DNA of 64,000 nucleotides from Nemopilema nomurai (lineage: Eukaryota > Cnidaria > Scyphozoa > Rhizostomeae > Rhizostomatidae), in contig ML133409.1 in assembly GCA_003864495.1 (NCBI GenBank), positions 1,643,671 to 1,707,670 of the forward strand. The letters run 5' to 3'. Made by a program: the position numbers and the translations under genes. The notes beneath the pieces are model-generated. The model had not been told where the DNA came from. It ran no database searches and saw nothing but the letters and a program-made list of their open reading frames with translations. Positions 50,501 through 61,736 of the stretch are shown here, in pieces (position 1 is the first letter of the stretch; the number at the start of each line of letters is the position of its first letter).

Positions 50501-53500
50501 ATGAACATGGTGTTTAAAGAAGGTACGCTAAGGGATATTAGTTTTTTCCTCCCAACACAATTTTGGCAAGGAAATTTATATGTCAACACGTCCATTGGAA
50601 TTTTGAAGAGCTATGGAGCTTCTAACATCAAATTTCCTAAATATGAAAACTTTTGTTGTAGAGTATGGCAGCATGGAAGAGTTTGGATTAGAAGCTTCAA
50701 GGTAAGTCTCTTGTGCTCACTAAAATCAAAAGGCGGAAAAATTCCTTTGTCATAGCAGCAAAATATTGAAGATGCAGTTGATTAATCAATTTTCACACAC
50801 TCTTTTGAGTCGCATTTAGTTTTTGAATTTCTCTAAACATTTTGCGTGGGAAACTTTCAACGACATAATAGGTCCAGCTTACCTAACCAATTGATTTTGT
50901 GACTATCATTATCAAAGTACCATCAGTGATAAGCAGAACGCAACACTGGTTATTCTTTGGGTTGATCAGAGTTATTCAAAAGAGGTGACCGCAAAACGGC
51001 GTTTCACAATATTGTTTAGTGCAGAGACACTGGATCGAAGCCCCCTTTTAAATTCAGTGCAGACATGAGGTTTACGAGCGACAGATCATCTAGCAGAAAT
51101 AATGGCTAAAATCCAATGGAGCTTTTTGCAAACTTATAGTGCCTGACAATCCCAGCGCTGATAACAATAGAAATGATAACATCTAAGTCTCTTAACTGTT
51201 TATTTTTTACTTGTAGGAGTTTGCTGATATTCGCAGATGTATCATTTCAATTGCAGCTTAGAGAGCTCTACGTATTTCATATATGCAAATAATGAAACAT
51301 ACAGACTTTAAACCGACTAGCACTCAAAATGTCTGTCTAGAGAGGACTTTTTAAAAATGTTAATTGCAAAGTATTCCAAGTTAAAAGAAGTCATTTCTGT
51401 TGGGATTCTCCCCGTGATCATAAGAAAGACAAAGAGCTATAAAATCCGAATACCAATGTTTCATAAGGGTACGTTATTTTTTAGTAGTCTGACCGAGTTC
51501 CCTGTTTGAAAGCATGCCTAAAATATTGCAGTTTCGGTAAACACCGCATTCAGAGTTACGCTACCTTGCATTTTATTTTATTGCACGTGCAGAAATGTTT
51601 GCCCTTAACTTTAGCAAAGTCAGATCACTCGGGAAAAGTTGATTTAGTTGAATTCAGAACTCTTTTCAATATGGTCGTTAGCTGGAGGGTAAGCTGTTTG
51701 ATAAATTGAAAATTATTGGTATTATCAGCTGAGCTTCAGTTTAGCTGAGTGAAGGCTAGAGTTGTCTAGAGTACAACTGAATCTTGTTTAACTCCATCTA
51801 TATTTATTCGTCATAATTTGAACAGGGTTGAAGGCTCTGAAACGAGGGGGCGGGGCAGAAAAACAGCAGAGAAATTTTATCGACCACCTTCAGTAGATTT
51901 GTAGATGTTTATGAACCCAAGGAAAGCTAACACAAGACTCTTCCAGCTTGCAGAAGAACACGTTATTTGCAATGAATGAAATAATAGTATTTTTGTTCAT
52001 GTTTAAGGATTCATTCAAGGAGTTTGACAGGGATAAGAGTGGCGACATGGACGCATACGAATTGAAAGATTTGCTGTCCAAGCTGGGTATGCGTTTGAAA
52101 TCTAGAAATCAGATTATTCATCTCCGGTCATTTTAGATACGTTTGTAGACACTTGATGGCTTGCCTTAAATGAAAGCTTTTCGGCGCAAATAGTTATTGC
52201 AATGTCTTTTAAAATGGGGCTAGACTGGTAACTTATAGAGGAGAGCTCGATATTCTAAAAGTTCGAGAGAATGACCCAATCATTCTATTTGAGTGAATGA
52301 CACTCGAAGAAAAGGAAAGATTATTATAATGGGCACCAATTTTGGCAACATTCAAAGCAGTCCGATGAACATATTTTGGGGGGCTTTGGCACCCCTGAAA
52401 GCTATTGACACGAAGGCCTTGTTTAGAAAGTTGTTCCATTGGAACGGCATAGCACTTTGTTATGATTGTGTCTTTTGTCGTAGGCTATACACTTGGCACG
52501 GACATTCTTGGGTCTGTAGTGAGACGTTACTCCAATAAAAGAGGTCGTGTCAACTTTGATGACTTCGTCCAGATATGCTGCCGCATCAAGTCTGTCTATG
52601 GTAAGATATACCTACTTGGCGTCTTGAAATTCAAAAGCAGTATGACTTGTATTTTATGATCTGGTAGCCTTCTAGTTTTTGAATGGCGAATGAGGGGTAT
52701 TTAAGAATGCGAATGGAAATTGGCTTACGCGGAAAGTAATGCCCAGAAGAACTGAAAGATGTCGTCTAGATGCGAGTTTGTAAGATTGATATTTCAATTT
52801 GTTCTAAAGTTACGATTTTTTCAAAAGAAATCAAATAAAGCCTCATCAAACACAATATTGACTGGCAATTTTCGCGTAAGCCAAATTCTAACAAATTTTC
52901 TAAACTTTTATATTGTTTAGTTGCCATGTCACATTAAGTAGCTATAGCTTCTTTTCATTTGCGTTAAATTCCGTTTTCATAAAACTTGCTTGGTGGTTAC
53001 CAATAAATGAATTTTGTTTTCCCTCTCTTTGTTTTCAACTGCAGTTTAACACTGATTTGGTCTTTCTAAATTCCTTTTTTCTAGGTGCTTTTAAGAGGTT
53101 TGATGGGAAAGCATTTTCTAAAGATGATGTAAGTTGGCTTTTTTCATCAAAGCGATGTTCTATGATCAGTGTTGTTCTTATCCTTTGATTGACTAAAAAC
53201 GAATTATGCCAATTGTTATTTGCTCAAAACGTGCTGGCAGTGAGAGGTTAGGCCATGGTGCATGGAAAGCTGTTTCTTACCTTACCATTGAAAAAAACTT
53301 TTTTTTCATCGATAGAACATAGAAAAGGAGTCATATCTGTAAGGATTTGTCTTTCAAAGCATTTCTTTCAACATCCGTTCAGTTATTTTCTACTCGTTTA
53401 ACTTGACGTCATTTGCTGTCCTTAAGTTTACTGTTCATCGATAAAGCTTGCTTTATTATCGTTCCAAACAAGTTCAGACGCAGTATCAATATCTAAAAGC

Positions 53501-53568
53501 ATTTTGGACGCCTTAATTTTATAAATATATTCTTTTTGCAGTTCCTGAAATTTGCAATTTACACATGA
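44550..53568 (+). CDS. Calpain B: classical calpain, tandem paralogue of calpain A
   Basis: Seventeen coding exons: 44550-44957, 45804-46126, 46405-46657, 47205-47305, 47878-47955, 48124-48312, 48546-48681, 48856-49080, 49901-49969, 50465-50522, 50662-50701, 51217-51238, 51620-51688, 52008-52086, 52484-52600, 53085-53128, 53542-53568. They give 745 residues, all in phase. Catalytic Cys162 ([12 protein letters not shown]), His319 (KGHAYTISS) and Asn347 ([10 protein letters not shown]) are present. The first exon encodes a long Ser/Tyr/Gly-rich extension (about residues 1-75) lacking in calpain A. The C2-like domain ([21 protein letters not shown]) and the penta-EF-hand domain (572-745; loop [12 protein letters not shown]) follow. 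Thirteen exons have exactly the same length as in calpain A, so the genes are tandem duplicates. The two linker exons of calpain A have no counterpart. The exon 8 donor (GCA|gtgtat) is weak; read-through would stop at 49119. Confidence 0.92.
46146..46252 (+). repeat. CCTGTCATA minisatellite in calpain B intron 2
   Basis: Five to six imperfect copies of a roughly 19-base unit like CACCCTGTCATAATCTTC, starting about 20 bp after the exon 2 donor. Confidence 0.75.
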
Positions 53569-54778
53569 AGAAAGATCGATTGGAACATTTGGTGAATAGG
53601 GCAAACAAGTTTACTCACAACAAGCACAGCACAAGCCCAGGATATTTGAAGCGGATATCTTTCGCACAACCAATAATGCCAGATTTCAAGTTGATAGTTC
53701 GCAATACTTCTTTAAGATCTTGTGCAGTGGCATTGTACAAGCAAATGTGCCCTGAAATACACTCTTTGCATTAAACTAGTGCATAGGTATTTGCGAGAAC
53801 GAGGAAAGCCCGATCACTTGTATAAGTCGGGGGACAGATGTTTGCATGGAAGCTGGATGCATCTATGACAGTCTAGCCCATGATACTGATCGATAATACT
53901 CATGGTTAATGTCAGCTTCAAACGTAATAGCATTTAAATTTTCTGATGAGAAGCCAATGTATGTATTCTATTTCTCAAATATTGAAATGGCACTTTGGTA
54001 TACACACTTTTTTAGACTGACATGGGAAATAAATTTCTTGATATTATATTTACACAGATTGCAGCAGTGAGAAATATCTGTTTTCACAATGTTGGAATTC
54101 AATGTCCCTTTGAAGGCTGCTCCTTGATAGCACCGAACCGGGGACAGTCTCTCTCTCCTTTTGTGCCAATTTTAATCAAAAGACAAAGATGAGGCATATA
54201 ACTATAAGTAATGTCAATAACTAAACACAAAACATTAAACTATTACCATAATCAAATCATTTTTACGAGGAATGATACTCATTGAACCTTATAAAAAGCA
54301 CAGTAAGAGAGAAAATGTTTCAGATTGTTAAATGATGGGCACATCTACACAAAAATACCAATAACAAGATACATATTAGATTACATATTTACAAAATGGA
54401 GCACTTGTGGGAAAATAAGCAGCTAGCAGTACATCTGGTTGGATATATTTGCTTAAATGTGCACTAGTATCCTAGTCTTAGAAGATATAGTTATTCCTGG
54501 AAGATTTAATGATGAATTAACCTGTAACAGACACCTGTTAACATGATTTAAATCACTACAGTGGCAGTTATCTGAGAGCAGTTGGTGGAGACTGCTTGCC
54601 ACAATGCATGGTCAACATATGAATGGATTAGGGCTTACAAAAAGCAAAGACACATTTATTAGTGTTTACTAGCAATTCAATTACAGAACCATTGCTAGAA
54701 GTGGTTTCCAATCAATTTATTGAAAAGTCAGTTGCCTAAACCAATTCCTAATGAGGTGTTGTGACATTGCAATAAAAA
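53569..54778. other. Convergent 3' region of calpain B and the Csm1-like gene
   Basis: The two genes end towards each other. A plus-strand AATAAA at 54028-54033 lies about 460 bp after the calpain B stop. A minus-strand AATAAA (TTTATT at 54716-54721) lies about 58 bp after the stop of the Csm1-like gene. No coding frame is supported in between. Confidence 0.5.
54716..54721 (-). terminator. Candidate poly(A) signal of the Csm1-like gene
   Basis: AATAAA on the minus strand, about 58 bases downstream of the TAA stop at 54779-54781. Confidence 0.4.
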
Positions 54779-57071
54779 TTAATTCTCAATAACATCCAGT
54801 AATGTTTTGAGCAATTTTGGGGCATCTTCTGATGTGAAGTATAAAGTCTCTTGCAAATAGGGTGCTACTGTTTTGATGGCCTGGTTTACATCCTTTGGGA
54901 TATTTATTGGCCGATATTCAATGTCATCTCCATCATAGTCTACAAGTATTTGCATCTCCAGATCTAAAAGAGTATCATTATTTAAATTAGTAAACAAATA
55001 AAGAACAAACAGATAACTGACAAGGAGTTAAAGTCTCACAATAAAATAATATTTTTGTTAAAAATAGGTTATAGAAATAAAAACTGAGGAAGACATTTTT
55101 AATATCAGCAAAATCCTTGTAAGCTAAGTGGCTCCAAGCAAAATTGAATGGTAAAGGAACAATTTACAGGCGTAAACAACATCTGAAAACAGCTGAAGGA
55201 AAAGGATGAAGTACTGAAGTCCTGACAAACCTTTGAATAAGTTTTTCTGAGGTCTCATTTTGAAAATGTCTACTCCATACTGACTGTCATTAACACTTCC
55301 ATTTAAATTTTCAGCAATGAACCCAGAAATTGTAGCATAGAAGTCCAACAAATCTTTTTGCTTGAATATAATTTCCTAAAATTGAAAGAGAATAGAAAGG
55401 ATATAGAAATAGATACCTCCCTTGACATAAAAACAGCCTAGTGGAAAGGTTCTAGATGTTTGAAAATTAATACTTGATTGAGAACAAGTCAGCTTACATT
55501 TAAATTGAAAATCAGCAAAAAAGCTTCAAAGTGGCCAAAAAACAAGAGAATTAACTGCCCCGTATCGGACTAAAGTCAATTTGCATGAACAAGAAAACAA
55601 GCAATAAACAATCATTGTCTGTTGTTCGTATAAGTATTGTCAGAAAACAATATCAAGTTCAAGAACCAGATTAACTTTAAAATGAATCAACAGAACTGTA
55701 TATATGAATCAGTGCTTGATCCTAATTCCTAGCATATAAGGGTTAATAATATTTTCAATACTGAAGTTCCTGAAACTTGTGAAAATATTTCAAATGCAAG
55801 AGCATTTCAGTTTGAAAATTTTTACCTTGAGAAATTCATGTTTATCCTCGCCATCTTTAGGTGTAATATTGTTGATTGCTTCAGTCATCATGGAGCGTCT
55901 TGCATATCTTGATACTTGTTTAGGAGTTTCAGGTAAGAACAAGGGGCTAATGGTATCTGAAAACAATTTGAAAAATAACTCACTACCTTGCCAAAAGATT
56001 TCCTATTCATGTAAAGTTGACCAGGGCTAGTTTTTAATTAGCTGTTCTGAATAACTGAAAACAATTGGAAATGGCAAGCAATCTTAATCTAAGCTTGAGC
56101 CTCTTTAAGACTTTAAGGTAAGGTAAGCCAGGTGGAGTCTCTTTGATCACACAGTGATCCTCTTTTTTTGGACCCTGAGAGAAAAGACATAATAATACAA
56201 AAAATATACCTTTTCTTGGTACTTCTGACAAAGTAATTGGAGTTTCAGTAACAAGACGTTTCATTTTCTTAACTGATGACTCTTTCCTAGTCTTTGTTAG
56301 ATTTAAAGTTGTTTCAGCTTGTGTGCTCGCTGCCCCTTTCTCTAGCTCCAGACATCGTTTCTCCAATTCAGCATGTTTTAACTTCAATTCACCCAATTCC
56401 TCCTCAAGGTTGTATATTTTCATATCCTTTTCAAAACCAATTTTCTTCAGCCCATTCACATAGTTCGAATAAGCTATTAAATGAAAATGAGATGTGAAAA
56501 ACTCTTGATAAAAGCACTTTTTCATATGCACATCAAATGTATTTCATGTTTCCAATACAACTTCTGAATTTTTAGATAGATCAATCTAGACAACAATAAA
56601 TACATACCCTCCTTGTGAATCCCTGCAGAATCGACCATATCAGCGAATGCTTGGATACCTTCTTTATGTAAATCAACAAGCCTTTCATACTTCATTTTGT
56701 ATTCCATTTTTAGGTCATCAGTCTGAAAAATACAATAACCACTTGCTTCTTCACATTCATTTCTATAAAAAGGATGCTTTAAAGTAGTAACTACATATTT
56801 TGGAATGTCAACAACAATTCCACAAACATGTAAACTAAAATCTGGTCAAGCCAGGATAGTTGTAGCTCTGCTTGTTATGGATTTGGAGCCAAGGCTAGGG
56901 TAGGCACAGAGCAACGAAAAGCCTCTGAGATTTGAGACAATACGTCTTCGACACTGTTTCAGTCTTCGAAGGCAGCAAATTCAAAGCAATTAGAAAATGT
57001 GTTAAGTGATCAGACATGCTATGTTGAAAGGATCCTAAACATACAGTGAAATTGGTATCCCTGGTGTCCAT
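54779..57071 (-). CDS. Coiled-coil protein with Csm1/Pcs1-like C-terminal domain
   Basis: Six exons on the minus strand: 57071-57045, 56722-56608, 56473-56210, 55956-55826, 55375-55231, 54963-54779, all GT-AG and in phase, giving 288 residues. Residues about 15-110 are strongly helical and heptad-like (for example YNLEEELGELKLKHAELEKR), followed by a basic Ser/Thr linker with SPLFLPETPK. The C-terminal 110 residues read LLDFYATISGF, an acidic turn, LEMQILVDYDGDDIEYRP and then PYLQETLYFTSEDAPKLLKT. That order (FY..lsG, a hydrophobic strand, D-x-EYxP, a YLxExIxF turn, a final helix) fits the RWD-like globular domain of the monopolin subunit Csm1/Pcs1 as I know it from fungi. Function at kinetochores or in rDNA tethering is inference. 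Other RWD-containing kinetochore proteins (Spc24, Spc25) are alternatives. Confidence 0.6.
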
Positions 57072-57206
57072 CTTCAAGCTTTCTCTGCTCCTCTTTCTTC
57101 GTAAACAAGAATTTCAAACTGCCAACCGTCTAAAACTTGGCGCCTTCTTGTTGACCTCTTTCTGAGCTTGAGGCTAACGAGTGTGCGCAACGCACTAGTG
57201 TCCAAG
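57072..57206. promoter_or_regulatory. Probable bidirectional promoter
   Basis: Only 135 bp separate the start codons of the minus-strand Csm1-like gene (57071) and the plus-strand gene at 57207. The interval is more GC-rich than its surroundings, contains CTTGGCGCC (about 57136-57144), which resembles an E2F site, and TGCGCAACGCAC (about 57184-57195), which resembles an NRF1 site. No TATA box is obvious. Confidence 0.5.
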
Positions 57207-59303
57207 ATGGCGGTAGAGGTTACTGTGAAAGGTAAATTCGCTTAAAATTTTTCGTATGTATTTGCGCAGTCTATGCTGAATCTTTGTTTTCATATCTAGT
57301 TAAAAGTATAAAAATAACTCAGTTTTGTTTCTGATAGTTACGGCGATATCTTATACGGGTACAGACCTCCAAAAGATCTGTGATACACGCTTAAGGCCCT
57401 GATCAGCTGAACAATCTGCCTCTGCATCATAGCAAAACATACATTGAAAGCAGATTGGAAATCAAGACCAGATACACGATTTTTATAAGGAACCTACCTC
57501 AAGGCCTAGTTTCAAAAGTTTCTTATTGGTAGACCTCAATTCGTCAGATTTTAGTACTAAAAGATCCTTAAGTTCACACGCGATGTTTTGTCTACAATAA
57601 GCCTTAACACTTAATAGAGAGAGGGGCGAGACAGCATATGCGGAGACTACTCAATGAAGCACACGAATAGCAAACAATCTATGCGAGTATTGGCTGCAAA
57701 TGAATGGCATAGCATAGCTTTTTATTTCTTGATCTACATCTACATCTACATCGATACTGAGCAGGACCGAGTATCGGTATAATGCTCAGAGTGCAAGAAA
57801 TAATGAAATAAAAGTTTAATGGATAAAACGTGCTAGAAGATGCCACTGATCAATGATTAGATTGATTGAACATATACATGTCAAATGAGAAACTAATTTT
57901 GTTTGGCGTCAAGACCAAATCAAAAAGGGACTGAAAATTAAAGGGGACATTGAGAGGGTATTATGGTAATGGAATGGTCAGTGGCATCTACGAATTAATG
58001 CAGGTGAAAATTAATGATTAAAGTTGCATGTTAAAATAGAAAGGAAATTAAATCTAAAATACAGTTAAAGGCAATCCTTTGACCTGTCTGTGAACACTGT
58101 GCGTCCTTGGATTAATAACGTTTATGTCCTTCAATTCAATTTCTTTCTGAAGCTTCCTCTTAAATGTCTCTTCTTTAAATTGCCTGTATTCGATTGGTAA
58201 CATGTTCCAACATCTGATAGTTCTTGGGAAAAATGAATACAAATATGTGTTGGTATTAGCGCCAATATTGATAAACTGCCGCTTGCAGTTATTAAAAATT
58301 TTCAAACCGAAAAGTTCCTTAGGGATTTCGTTTTTAGTAGTATAAGTTCTTTAAATATTTCGGTCTTCTACATGTAGGTTCCTTATAAAGTGGTTCCTTA
58401 TAAAAAATGGTGTAATACAACAATTTGCTTTTATGTAGAATCATTTTCTGAATGACCCAATTCCTGGATAATCGTGTTTACTTTTAAATTTTGTTAAAAG
58501 ATCTCAATTTAGGGGCTAGTTGGAGTAGGGCTATGGTCAAATAATGATGCAATGCTTTAAACTTCAGCTCTATAAACCAAAGGATATCACATCTATTGAA
58601 GACGTGGACACTGTTTCTCTGATGAGAGTTAGCTACTTTATCAGATTCATTAAATCACATTGATAAATATGCAGTTTTTGTTATGTTTGGAGAAAATATT
58701 GTTGACCAAAGCAATGGAAGTTTTAAACAACTTTTGAATCCCTTATAAATGCAGATCTCTCAAAGAAACAAATACACCATTAAAGTCTAAGGGCGAACAG
58801 TAAATTTAAGTCACAGATAATGAAATTTAAATTTATGCTAGTCTTTGATAGCTTCACTTGAAGGTGGTCAGAAATTTGGCACTTGGTACCTAAATTTTAC
58901 ATTTTCATATCATATCCTCCTTGAACTATTCTAGAAGCAGGATAGTGACAAAGTTTTCCAGATTGAGGTAGTTTGACTTAAGTTAGCAGAGTAGTAAACA
59001 TCTTTACAACAGTGTCTATAGTGCACCTTGCTGCACTTTTTTGCAAGAAGCCTGTTTAAAGCCAAGTGATGTTTGCCCACACGAACTTCTCTACCTACTC
59101 TTTAGATTTTTTGCCGCTGCACTGTGCTAATGGGAGTTTTATGTATTAGCAAAATGGATTTCGATAATAGCTTGTATACTTGAGAATTATTTTTCCTAGC
59201 TGACAACCAGAAAGAGGAGGGTCAAAATCAAGCAGAAAACACAGATGAAGTAAATGAGGTGGACCTTTCCAATGAAGATGTAGAAGAAAATGAAATCATA
59301 GAG
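57207..59303 (+). CDS. Unidentified gene, first two coding exons (acidic N-terminus)
   Basis: Exon 1 at 57207-57231 encodes MAVEVTVK and ends in phase 1 at a gtaaat donor. Exon 2 at 59200-59303 (acceptor ttttcctag, donor gag|gtttga) continues in phase and is very acidic: ADNQKEEGQNQ, then alternating Glu/Asp/Asn to ENEIIE. ATG context (AAGATGG) is good. I do not recognise the protein; 43 residues of low-complexity acidic sequence are not diagnostic. Later exons were not found and probably lie beyond the transposon-rich zone or past base 64000. The intron holds a LINE fragment on the opposite strand. The divergent arrangement with the Csm1-like gene suggests shared expression. Confidence 0.5.
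57731..58480 (-). mobile_element. 5'-truncated non-LTR retrotransposon (LINE) end
   Basis: The minus-strand frame 58305-58054 encodes a typical reverse-transcriptase ORF C-terminus: NTYLYSFFPRTIRCWNMLP followed by a basic helix, ending at a stop. Downstream the element ends in a simple repeat (GATGTA)n at 57752-57731, the usual 3' terminus of CR1/L2-type LINEs. Upstream sequence to about 58480 continues the reading of the ORF with frame breaks. It lies in intron 1 of the gene starting at 57207. The upper boundary is approximate. Confidence 0.65.
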
Positions 59304-60792
59304 GTTTGATTGTTTTCTTTATAAGAAAAAATACTAGTTTTTGCCAGTTCTGGGTTTTTTATCCCTCTTGGTGGCTGTCTTAAAGTTTTTAGCAATTTTT
59401 GAATTTGCTTGGGCGAATCTTGGGCTATTTAGTGTGAAAAACTAAGTGTGGAAAATTAAGTGTGACCGCAAAGTCACAATTCATTTGTCAGTTTGCACCA
59501 ACTGCAGAACTTGAATGTCATTTTCCTGCTCTGTTAAGTCTCACCATGTGTGCAAAAAATGATTCGCTATGTTGTGCTGAATCAGCATCTATTACATCAG
59601 ATAATTTTTGCATAGCTGTATAGATAGATGTCCAAAATGGTTCTAAATTGCTTGGATAAAAGACCACCTTGCTTTCCCAATAATTTTGTAAATGTACATT
59701 TGTGTTAACACATTACCACAAAGCAGTTTCGCATTTAATTTGGGCAATGCGGGGTTCACAATTTCGAAAAGGCTGTTCTCTTTCTGATAAACTTTGACGG
59801 CCATGAACCGTGTTGTTGTATCTTCTCATCTATCTCATTGAAGTATGTGACATATTCCAAGCTTCACATAGGCAAGAATTTTGATGTAAAACTTGAAAAG
59901 ATTCAAAAGCTTCCCCTCTACCTTTTTAAAAAGCTTGCCACCTCCCCTGGCGCTTTGATGCTCTCAAGGCCATGGCGTATTGTTGCCCTGTGAAAAAATC
60001 GAAATAATCTTCCTCTTTTCTACCTTTACCTCTTTTCAATAGTTTTCAGATCTACCTCTTTTTAAATTCTTAGTCTTAGTTTCTCTAATTGCCAAAAATT
60101 TTAGCAGTAGGCCAAAACAACTGAATCGATTGGCCATAATCGATTGGTCATAATTCAAGTATAGTCAAGGGTTTCCAATTTAGTCATGCACATATCACAG
60201 GGATCCAAATTTGGTCATGCAAAACCCTATGTTTAGTCATGCCAAACAATAGGAAGACCCTGAAAAAACATTATGATTATTACGTTTTAGTCATGCACTT
60301 TTGAAATGGTATGACCATGCTCACTTTCCACGTCACGCTCTCAATCTAACAAAGTGATTTGATTGGCTAAAATTCCTGCATTGCGAAACACAAACAATCG
60401 CCATTGATGTGACTCCGTGTGTTCATCAATGTACTAACCTAAAAATCACATTCATTTTCATTATTCATTTCTTCTCAAATGAATAATGTTTAACTAAAGT
60501 ACCAGAATTTTTCAAAGACTGTATCTATGCTAAATTTTAGGCTATTAATTGATTGCCCTTTGCTGATCAGAAAACTACCTTGACATACCTTGAGACATAT
60601 ATAAGAACTATCTTATTTTATTATAACTTGTTGCTGATAAAAGAATTATCTGAAATTGACGCGCGTGACAAAAACGCGTGCGATCAGTGTAGGGCGCGCG
60701 ATTCCAATTTATTTGATAACACAACATAATGTAGCTTTTTAAACGGAAACGCTTTATTTTAAATGGACAAAATACATCGATTATGAAACATG
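59304..60792. other. Region without recognisable genes
   Basis: AT-rich sequence with no convincing exon. Around 60.1-60.25 kb a TAGTCATGC / TTGGTCATGC motif recurs three or four times at irregular spacing. GC-rich alternating stretches (GACGCGCGTG, AGGGCGCGCG) lie at 60658-60705. Confidence 0.35.
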
Positions 60793-61017
60793 TTAAAGTT
60801 CTGCCTCAAAGAGGCTAATTGTCTCGAATTCGTCATCGCTCTCGGACTCTGACGGATCGTCCGTTGATGAAGCTTCGACTTCTTTATGAATTTCGATACT
60901 TTCTTGGATGTTTGTTTTCATTATTCGTTTTGTCTTCAAATATATATCCACAGCTCTCTCGATTATTTTTTCCTTTTCATCTTTACTCCAAAGAGAATCA
61001 TTGCCATAAACGATCAA
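60793..61017 (-). CDS. Hypothetical acidic-tailed ORF, possibly a transposon remnant
   Basis: A 74-codon minus-strand frame starts MIVYGNDSLWSKDEKEKI, continues with a charged helix, and ends in a Ser/Asp/Glu-rich tail (STDDPSESESDDEFETISLF). Charge pattern and codon use look protein-like rather than random. It directly abuts a decayed LINE segment on the same strand at 61035. I do not recognise the family. It could be the last exon of a host gene, the C-terminus of a mobile-element protein, or chance. Confidence 0.3.
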   Translation of the reverse strand: MIVYGNDSLWSKDEKEKIIERAVDIYLKTKRIMKTNIQESIEIHKEVEASSTDDPSESESDDEFETISLFEAEL

Positions 61018-61034
61018 ATTATCGATGCCTTTAA

Positions 61035-61290
61035 AATTTAACGCTTCAGCGCTTCGTTGCAGTTTCTGTATTGGTAATCTGGTAGACCGTATAGTAGGAT
61101 GTTGCAGTAATCAAGTTTGCAATGAAGGCATGAACCACTCATTGTCTCTGTAGATTTCACGTCAAAATGTTTTCTTATATCTCGGATGTGTCTAATGTGA
61201 CAAAAAGCTGTGGATCAGGTTCTTGCATGAAAAATTTTCGTTGACCAGGGCTCCGAGGTTTTTCAAAGAAGAGCCTGGCTTTATTTCAGC
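61035..61290 (-). pseudogene. Decayed LINE reverse-transcriptase segment
   Basis: Minus-strand translation in shifting frames gives NLGALVNENFSCKNLIHS, then HIRHIRDIRKHF, then KLDYCNILLYGLPDYQ. The last is the conserved KLDYCNSLLYGLP motif of CR1/L2/Jockey-type reverse-transcriptase ORFs. At least one frameshift and one stop (after SFLSH) break it, so the copy is dead. Confidence 0.7.
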
Positions 61291-61308
61291 ACCACAAATT
61301 TTTATAGA

Positions 61309-61370
61309 ATTTGTATTCAATTTGTATTTCAATTTGTATTCAATTTGTATTTCAATTTGTATTCAATTTA
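61309..61370. repeat. AATTTGTATTC(A) short tandem repeat
   Basis: Alternating AATTTGTATTC and AATTTGTATTTC units, about five in all, directly next to the decayed LINE. Confidence 0.8.
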
Positions 61371-61736
61371 CTCGAGTCATGTTTTGACCCTACTATTATG
61401 AGCAAAATTTTTCCAGCACGTGGAGTGTATCATCTCTTGAGACGTGGTCAGTGAGTTCAAAAGAAAAGTATATTTTATTTAATATAATATAACAATTTAA
61501 GCACACTGTACCGTATGTCTCGATAAAGAGTACCCCAGTTTTCATAAGAATAATGAACAAGAGATACGATATCAAATCTTACTGTTGTGTTAGAAACTTT
61601 AATACAATTAATATGCAAGGGAAGGCGCAAAATATGATGCTAAATGCTTATCTAAAAATAAGAAACTTTTAATACTAGAAACTAGTGAGAAATTAAGAAA
61701 ATTTTAGTACTAGAACCCAAGCTAGGTTTCTTTAAG

